NCBI GenBank assembly: GCA_016180375.1
Contig: JACPBJ010000068.1
Location: 1 to 20,277, forward strand
DNA length: 20,277 nt
Direction: 5' to 3'
Source: Nitrososphaerota archaeon
Lineage (GTDB): Archaea; Thermoproteota; Nitrososphaeria; Nitrososphaerales; UBA57
A program made the position numbers and the translations under genes. Shown here piece by piece: positions 15,041 to 20,277 of this stretch (the stretch's first letter is position 1; every line of letters begins with the position of its first letter). The notes below the pieces were generated by a model. That model was given only the letters and a program-made list of their open reading frames with translations. It did not search any database and was not told the DNA's origin.

Positions 15041-17087
15041 AGTTGCCGTTCAATCTGGTTCATTTGAAATATTCCTTAAGAGTTTCAGGGATAGCGCTGG
15101 GAATTACAAATACAGAGACAGAGTCTCGCAAATGGTTGCGACCAACTCAAATTCGCTGGTAGTTGATTTTGACGACATATCAATGGAAAACACGGAACTT
15201 GCTGAAAGCATAATCAAGGAACCTGATACATCACTTCCAAAGTTTGATGATGCCCTCTATCAGGTTCTCTACACTGAAAATCCTAGATATGCTGAGAATA
15301 TCAGGAACCATCAGCACGTAAGGATAAGGGCTCTTCCTGATAGGGTCCCCCTTCGTCAGATTACTTCCACACATCTTCTCAAGATGATTTCTGTAGTGGG
15401 GATGGTAGTAAGGACATCAGAATTGAAACCATTTGCAACGGATGCCGGTTTTGCATGTAAGTTGGGACATATTACCAAAGTACCCCAGTCAGGATTACTC
15501 CTCAAGAAGCCATCAAAATGTGGGGAGCCAGGATGCGAGGAAACGAAGAGCTTCGAGTTATCGGAGAAGGAAACGGAGTTCATCGACTTCCAGATCATAA
15601 GAATTCAGGAGCTTCCAGAAGAGCTGCCAGCGGGTCAGCTCCCTCAGTCATTTGACGTGAACCTTTCGGGAGATCTTGTAAATACAGCTCGACCCGGGGA
15701 TAGGATCACACTCAATGGGATAATCAGAACCGAGCCTGAGTTCACACAGGCAGGAAAGCTTCGACTCTTCCGCTCCAGAATCGATGCGAATTACATCGAG
15801 ACGATGGGCAAGGGTCCTGCCGAAAAAGTCGAAATTACAAAAGAAGACGAGGCTCTGATTAAGAGCATAGCGGCCATGCCAAATGCCTATGAGCGTCTCA
15901 TCGAATCAGTTGCTCCTTCAATACACGGCGCCGATACTTTGAAAGAAGCAGTGCTACTTATGATAACAGGCGCTCAGCAAAGAAATCTTCCTGATGGTAC
16001 CACGATTAGAGGAGACATCAATGTTCTGCTTGTAGGAGACCCGGGTACCGCTAAGAGTGAATTACTCAAGTACGCTGCAAGAATTGCTCCAAGAGGTCTT
16101 TACACTTCAGGCCGAGGTTCTACAGCAGCAGGTCTTACCGCTGCGGTAGTGAGGGAGAAGTCTGGAATGATGATGCTCGAAGCTGGTGCCCTAGTGCTTG
16201 CAGATCAGGGAATTGCAGCAATAGACGAATTTGACAAGATGAGGACCGAGGACAGAAGTTCTTTGCACGAAGCCATGGAGCAACAGACTGTGAGTGTCGC
16301 GAAGGGAGGAATAGTTGCGACCCTCAATGCAAGAACCGCCATTCTAGCTGCTGCAAACCCTCTCCTCGGAAAATACGACGCTTACAGGAACATAGCTGAT
16401 AACATCAATCTACCGATTCCTCTATTGACGAGGTTTGATCTTATATTCATCATCAGAGATATTCCTGACAGAACAAGAGATGAACAGCTTGCAAAGCATG
16501 TTTTGGCGCAACACAGGAAGGGAACTTTCGTTACTCCTCCTCCAATAGATTTCGAGCTTCTGCGAAAATACCTGATATATGCCAAGCATATAGACCCTGT
16601 TCTCACAAAAGATGCTGAAGATAGAGTGCTCGAATATTATCTGCAGATGAGGGGCACCGCCTCAGAAGACATGATAACGGTAACCCCTAGGCAGCTCGAA
16701 GCATTGATCAGGCTTGCAACTGCGAGGGCGAGAGTATTGCTGAGGGATAAGGTAACCGAAGACGATGCCCTGCATGCCGTTAACATAGTTCGAAAGATGC
16801 TTGAAGCCGTCGGCGTTGATGTAAAGACGCAGAAAATAGATCTTGGAGTTCTGCACGGGAAGCCTGTAAGTGAGAGAAACCTGATCACTCTAGCTTTTGA
16901 CATCTTCAGGAAACTCGAGGGGCCGAAGAAAGAACCGGTTTCCCGTAAAGCCTTCATAGAAGAACTTACCGGCACTGGCAAGTGTACTCCTGAAGAGGCT
17001 GAAAAGATATTGCAGAATCTTAACAGAGACGGCAGAATCTATCAGGTAAAGACGGCTGGCAAAGACGTATTTTATAGGATGCTATAA
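15033..17087 (+). CDS. mcm: Replicative DNA helicase MCM
   Basis: Hexameric 3'-5' replicative helicase. The N-terminal OB-fold region has a zinc site formed by C142, H146, C163 and C168. The AAA+ core has Walker A GDPGTAKS at 335-342, Walker B and the following residues as AIDEFDKM at 396-403, sensor-1 Asn in AAANPLLG at 439-446, and the arginine-finger motif as LTRFD at 465-469 (Thr instead of the common Ser before the Arg). A C-terminal winged-helix domain (about 615-684) ends in GRIYQVKTAGKDVFYRML. The length of 684 residues is normal. The ATG overlaps the GINS stop by 8 nt, so the two proteins are translationally coupled. No intein is present. Confidence 0.98.
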   Translation: MTEVAVQSGSFEIFLKSFRDSAGNYKYRDRVSQMVATNSNSLVVDFDDISMENTELAESIIKEPDTSLPKFDDALYQVLYTENPRYAENIRNHQHVRIRALPDRVPLRQITSTHLLKMISVVGMVVRTSELKPFATDAGFACKLGHITKVPQSGLLLKKPSKCGEPGCEETKSFELSEKETEFIDFQIIRIQELPEELPAGQLPQSFDVNLSGDLVNTARPGDRITLNGIIRTEPEFTQAGKLRLFRSRIDANYIETMGKGPAEKVEITKEDEALIKSIAAMPNAYERLIESVAPSIHGADTLKEAVLLMITGAQQRNLPDGTTIRGDINVLLVGDPGTAKSELLKYAARIAPRGLYTSGRGSTAAGLTAAVVREKSGMMMLEAGALVLADQGIAAIDEFDKMRTEDRSSLHEAMEQQTVSVAKGGIVATLNARTAILAAANPLLGKYDAYRNIADNINLPIPLLTRFDLIFIIRDIPDRTRDEQLAKHVLAQHRKGTFVTPPPIDFELLRKYLIYAKHIDPVLTKDAEDRVLEYYLQMRGTASEDMITVTPRQLEALIRLATARARVLLRDKVTEDDALHAVNIVRKMLEAVGVDVKTQKIDLGVLHGKPVSERNLITLAFDIFRKLEGPKKEPVSRKAFIEELTGTGKCTPEEAEKILQNLNRDGRIYQVKTAGKDVFYRML

Positions 17088-17105
17088 CTCCGGAAACCAT
17101 AAACT

Positions 17106-19289
17106 TTGAAGATATCTTCACTTCCCCTTCCAGAGAGTTTAGTTTCTGCTCTAGAGAGCCAAGGATACACAGATCTCTACCCCCCACAGGAAGAATGCGT
17201 TGAAAATGGTCTCTTCGAAGGCAAGAACCTGCTGCTTACGACTCCAACTGCAAGTGGAAAGACGCTTGTTGCGATTATGGCAGCTGGCAAGATAGTTCTT
17301 GAAGGCCGTGGAAAAGTAGTCTATCTTACTCCGCTTCGCGCCCTTGCGAGTGAAAAATTTGAAGATCTTAAGACGCTTGAAGCATTGAAGAAGGAAAATG
17401 GCGATAATATTAGAGTACTCATCTCAACTGGAGATTACGATTCTTCAGGGGAATCATTGGGAATCGGCGATGTTATCGTCCTAACAAACGAAAGGTTCGA
17501 CTCTATACTTAGACATGGTGTCTCATGGCTTGACGATGTGAAGCTCTTCGTCGCTGACGAGGTTCATCTCATAGGGGAGAGTCATAGGGGGCCGACTCTT
17601 GAAATGATTCTTGCACGGGTCCTTTCACTCGCCCGAGACGCTCAGACTCTTGCTCTTAGCGCTACAATAACGAACTCAAAAGATCTAGCAACTTGGCTAG
17701 GCGCCAAGCTCATAGACACTTCTTGGAGGCCCGTGAAACTGCTGGAAGGAATTCTTCACTATAATGAAATTCGCTTTGCTGATGCTTCATTGAGGAAGAT
17801 TACGAGCACGGGCAGGGGAGTTGTAATCGATGCAGCAGTCGACATATTGAAGGATGGAGGGCAATCTCTAATCTTCGCTGAGACGAGGAGGAGAGCGGTC
17901 AGCTTGTCTGGCAAGGCGGCTGAAGTCGTACATAGACTTCTTACTCCACAGGAGGTTGTAGCATCCAAAAAACTGGCGACAGAGATTTTGGAGGCGGGAG
18001 AGGAGACGGAGCTTTCGCGCAGGTTATCGCAAGCAGTTTCGCAAGGTGTTGCATTCCACCATGCAGGTCTTTCCGCGGAACATCGAAAGATAGTTGAAAG
18101 AGGGTTCAGGGATAGAATTCTGAAGATACTGGCAGCGACTCCTACGCTGGCTGCTGGAGTAAATCTACCTGCAAGAAGAGTAGTTCTGGGTAGCCTCTAC
18201 CGATATAATGCAGAATACGGAGGGCAAGCGCCCATTAGCGTGCTGGATTACAAGCAGATGTGCGGAAGAGCTGGGAGACCGAAGTACGATGACACTGGGG
18301 AAACTATTCTCATAGCAAATTCCGATATAGAGGCTGAAGAGATATTCTACACCTACGTAAAGGGAAAACCAGAACCAATTTACTCTCAGCTTTCAAATAT
18401 CCCGCCTCTGCGCACTCATTTGCTGGCAGCGATTGCTTCTCTTCCCGGGGTCGATATGAAGGATATAGAGGAGATTTTCCTGAAGACTCTCTTTGCCGCG
18501 CAGAACAGGCGAGCTACTGTTTCATCGAGGATTAACAGCGCTCTAGAGTATCTTCTCATTGAGAAACTAATAGAGAAGCGTGGGGAGCGGTTCATCGCCA
18601 CAGAATTTGGCAGGCGCGTATCAATGCTATACATAGACCCTGCCACAGGAGTCACCTTCAGAAAGGCAATCCATAGGGCGGGGAGAGGAGGTTCGCATGT
18701 TACTGGTCTATTGCATATCATAGCGTCATCCCCTGATTTTACTCCACAGTTTTCTCTAAGGTCAAAGGAGTTGGACAATGCGAATCTTTTTGCTGAAGAT
18801 CATATGACGGAGTTCTTGGAACCGATTCCGCAAGATAACTATGATAGATATACCAAATTCTTTGAGCCTTTTCGAAGCCTGCAAGTTCTGCACGCGTGGA
18901 TAAATGAGTGGAACGAGGATAGGATACTGGAACAATACGACGTAGAGCCCGGAGATCTCCATAGGGCAGTTGATAGTGCGGAATGGCTTTGTTATTCTTT
19001 CACTGAAATCGCAAAGTTGATGGGGCGAAGCGATCTCTACGGTGAAGCATCTGAGTTGAGGCTTCGGATAGAATCTGGAATTAAATCAGAGCTGTTGCCA
19101 TTGGTAAGGTTAGAGGCAATAGGGAGGGTCAGGGCTAGGGAACTTTACAGAGCTGGCTACACAGAGGTTTCCAAACTGGCAGCAACCTCGGTTGAGAGTC
19201 TTGCTAGAGTACCGAAAATAGGCATGAAGGTCGCTGCAAAGATAAAACAGCAACTTGAAGGTTCACAGCATTGGCGTTCGGCAAAGTAA
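17106..19289 (+). CDS. hel308: Hel308-type superfamily 2 DNA helicase
   Basis: Ski2-like 3'-5' DNA helicase that acts on stalled or collapsed replication forks. The N-terminus MKISSLPLP is typical of the family. Following motifs: Q-motif LYPPQ at 24-28, Walker A PTASGKT at 47-53, Ia TPLRALASEK at 75-84, motif II DEVH at 151-154, motif III SAT at 185-187, motif IV-like HHAGLS at 318-323, motif V ATPTLAAGVNLPAR at 344-357 and motif VI QMCGRAGRP at 384-392. The winged-helix and ratchet domains follow. A C-terminal helix-hairpin-helix pair (roughly 672-720, with LEAIGRVRARELYRAGY and LARVPKIGMKVAAKI) completes the usual architecture. The TTG start is 18 nt after mcm, which ties fork repair to the replication genes. 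There is no obvious SD. Confidence 0.95.
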   Translation: MKISSLPLPESLVSALESQGYTDLYPPQEECVENGLFEGKNLLLTTPTASGKTLVAIMAAGKIVLEGRGKVVYLTPLRALASEKFEDLKTLEALKKENGDNIRVLISTGDYDSSGESLGIGDVIVLTNERFDSILRHGVSWLDDVKLFVADEVHLIGESHRGPTLEMILARVLSLARDAQTLALSATITNSKDLATWLGAKLIDTSWRPVKLLEGILHYNEIRFADASLRKITSTGRGVVIDAAVDILKDGGQSLIFAETRRRAVSLSGKAAEVVHRLLTPQEVVASKKLATEILEAGEETELSRRLSQAVSQGVAFHHAGLSAEHRKIVERGFRDRILKILAATPTLAAGVNLPARRVVLGSLYRYNAEYGGQAPISVLDYKQMCGRAGRPKYDDTGETILIANSDIEAEEIFYTYVKGKPEPIYSQLSNIPPLRTHLLAAIASLPGVDMKDIEEIFLKTLFAAQNRRATVSSRINSALEYLLIEKLIEKRGERFIATEFGRRVSMLYIDPATGVTFRKAIHRAGRGGSHVTGLLHIIASSPDFTPQFSLRSKELDNANLFAEDHMTEFLEPIPQDNYDRYTKFFEPFRSLQVLHAWINEWNEDRILEQYDVEPGDLHRAVDSAEWLCYSFTEIAKLMGRSDLYGEASELRLRIESGIKSELLPLVRLEAIGRVRARELYRAGYTEVSKLAATSVESLARVPKIGMKVAAKIKQQLEGSQHWRSAK

Positions 19290-20277
19290 GAGGGCTCCTT
19301 GCGATAGTTCCTCAAGGTAAGGAAATGCCAAGAGCTGCACCCCCGCTAGATTCTATGTCACATAGGGCTTGGAAGGGTTTTGCTCGAATCAAGGGAGATG
19401 TTTCGATTTTTGGGACATCAAATAAGACTGTTCCCATGGCAAGCCATGGGTTCATTCACGGAGAGATTTACGGTGATGATGGCAGCGAGATACTGGATGA
19501 GTTAGTAGAAGACCCTTCTCCCGAAACATCCAAAGAATTACTTCAGCTTGATGGATCGTTCGCTTTTGTCGCTCCTTACAAGAGTGGCCTGATTTTTGGA
19601 AGGGATTCTTTGGGAACGAAACCCCTCTACTACGGCAAAAGCAGGATTGGCTTCGTCTTGGCGAGCGAAAAGAAAGCTCTTGCAGCGCTTGGGATCCAGA
19701 GAATTGAAAGCGTACCCCCATCAAGTGTTTTTCTTTTCAATGGAAAATCTTTGCTGAAGATGGCATCATACGACTATTTGGGGGGGCTAAAACATCGCAA
19801 CAAAGACGATAGCAATGAGCTGCTCAGAATCCTAAGAGCTTCAGTCAAAGCGAGAGTAAGATCGAAGGTCGCAGTTTCCTTCTCTGGCGGAGTTGACAGC
19901 TCTCTTCTGGCAGCTGTGGCAAGTGATTTTTCAAAGGTTCTTGCGGTATCTGTGCATGTAGAGGGATCACATGAGGCAAGCGCTCCAAGGAGCCCTGCGA
20001 AAGCGCTCGGGCTCGGTCTGCTCGAAACTGGCATTACTGAAAAAGAAATCCACGAAAAGATACCGTGGATTCAGAAGATTGCTGAAGTTCACTCGCCAAT
20101 AGACACGAGCATTGCTCTAGGCATGATGTTCGCATCGCAAACCGCCCATCAGGAAGGCTATGACACGATGCTTGTAGGGCAGCTAGCGGATGAAATTTTT
20201 GGAGGCTATGAGAAGTATCTGAGGACTTACTGCTCGGAAGGAGCTAACGTGGTTCGCAGAATGATGGCATACGATGT
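19271..20277 (+). CDS. Asparagine synthetase-like protein with degenerate glutaminase domain (partial)
   Basis: The frame is open from a stop at 19256-19258 to the window edge: 335 codons, C-terminus missing. Residues about 1-170 match the class II amidotransferase fold, with HGEIYG at 63-68, LDGSFAF at 93-99, and GRDSLGTKPLYYG at 110-122. Residues 180 onward are the ATP-pyrophosphatase synthetase domain, with PP-loop SFSGGVDSS at 203-211 and QLADEIFGGYEKY at 304-316. The N-terminal catalytic Cys of AsnB (MCGI) is absent, and the usual NGEIYN Asn is His. Glutamine hydrolysis is therefore unlikely; ammonia-dependent or beta-lactam-synthetase-like chemistry is possible. The TTG start overlaps hel308 by 19 nt and follows an SD-like GAAGGTTC (19257-19264). 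ATGs at 19325 and 19355 are alternative starts. Confidence 0.85.
   Translation, partial: MAFGKVRGLLAIVPQGKEMPRAAPPLDSMSHRAWKGFARIKGDVSIFGTSNKTVPMASHGFIHGEIYGDDGSEILDELVEDPSPETSKELLQLDGSFAFVAPYKSGLIFGRDSLGTKPLYYGKSRIGFVLASEKKALAALGIQRIESVPPSSVFLFNGKSLLKMASYDYLGGLKHRNKDDSNELLRILRASVKARVRSKVAVSFSGGVDSSLLAAVASDFSKVLAVSVHVEGSHEASAPRSPAKALGLGLLETGITEKEIHEKIPWIQKIAEVHSPIDTSIALGMMFASQTAHQEGYDTMLVGQLADEIFGGYEKYLRTYCSEGANVVRRMMAYD

Noticed and set aside
1..20277. CRISPR arrays, insertion sequences, tRNA/rRNA genes, defence systems
   Set aside because: No regularly spaced repeats, transposase motifs, cloverleaf or rRNA stretches were seen; nearly all of the window is filled by recognised genes.

Overview
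This window is archaeal chromosomal DNA. It holds a group II chaperonin (thermosome), a Cdc48-type double AAA+ ATPase, GINS, MCM and Hel308 replication and repair proteins, TATA boxes placed for leaderless or near-leaderless transcripts, and frequent TTG/GTG starts. The gene types fit a TACK archaeon, possibly near the Thaumarchaeota (Nitrososphaeria)/Aigarchaeota, but that placement is an inference. No ammonia-oxidation genes are present. A complete peptide-type ABC importer suggests at least partly heterotrophic growth.

Layout. 1-247 is non-coding and carries a small hairpin, a short direct repeat and the thermosome promoter. 257-1927 is the thermosome. 2010-9077 is a five-gene peptide/oligosaccharide-type ABC transporter operon (binding protein, two permeases, two ATPases). 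It has its own leaderless promoter, and its genes are separated by 1-21 nt. On the minus strand, 10616-9064 holds an HTH-ACT regulator followed 2 nt later by a PfkB-family sugar kinase. The kinase end overlaps the end of the last transporter gene. Divergent from the regulator is a TrpB2-type tryptophan synthase beta chain (10681-12042). The two genes appear to share one TATA element flanked by a 7-bp inverted repeat. 14278-12110 (minus) is Cdc48. Divergent from it, 14474-20277 is a tightly packed cluster: GINS, MCM, Hel308 and an asparagine-synthetase-like gene that runs off the window.

Main observation. The transporter's binding protein looks circularly permuted relative to the SBP_bac_5 family. 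The segment that normally forms the C-terminal half comes directly after the signal peptide. The segment that normally starts the mature protein comes second and is followed by a beta-rich domain, a Pro-rich stalk and a C-terminal membrane anchor. The partner DppC-like permease carries an extra extracytoplasmic domain of about 195 residues. Other points are the shared regulator/trpB2 promoter with a candidate operator, an asparagine-synthetase-like protein without the N-terminal catalytic Cys of its glutaminase domain, a B-A ordered GINS protein, and a Cdc48 ending in a proteasome-docking HbYX-like tail. I see no CRISPR array, insertion sequence, tRNA or rRNA.
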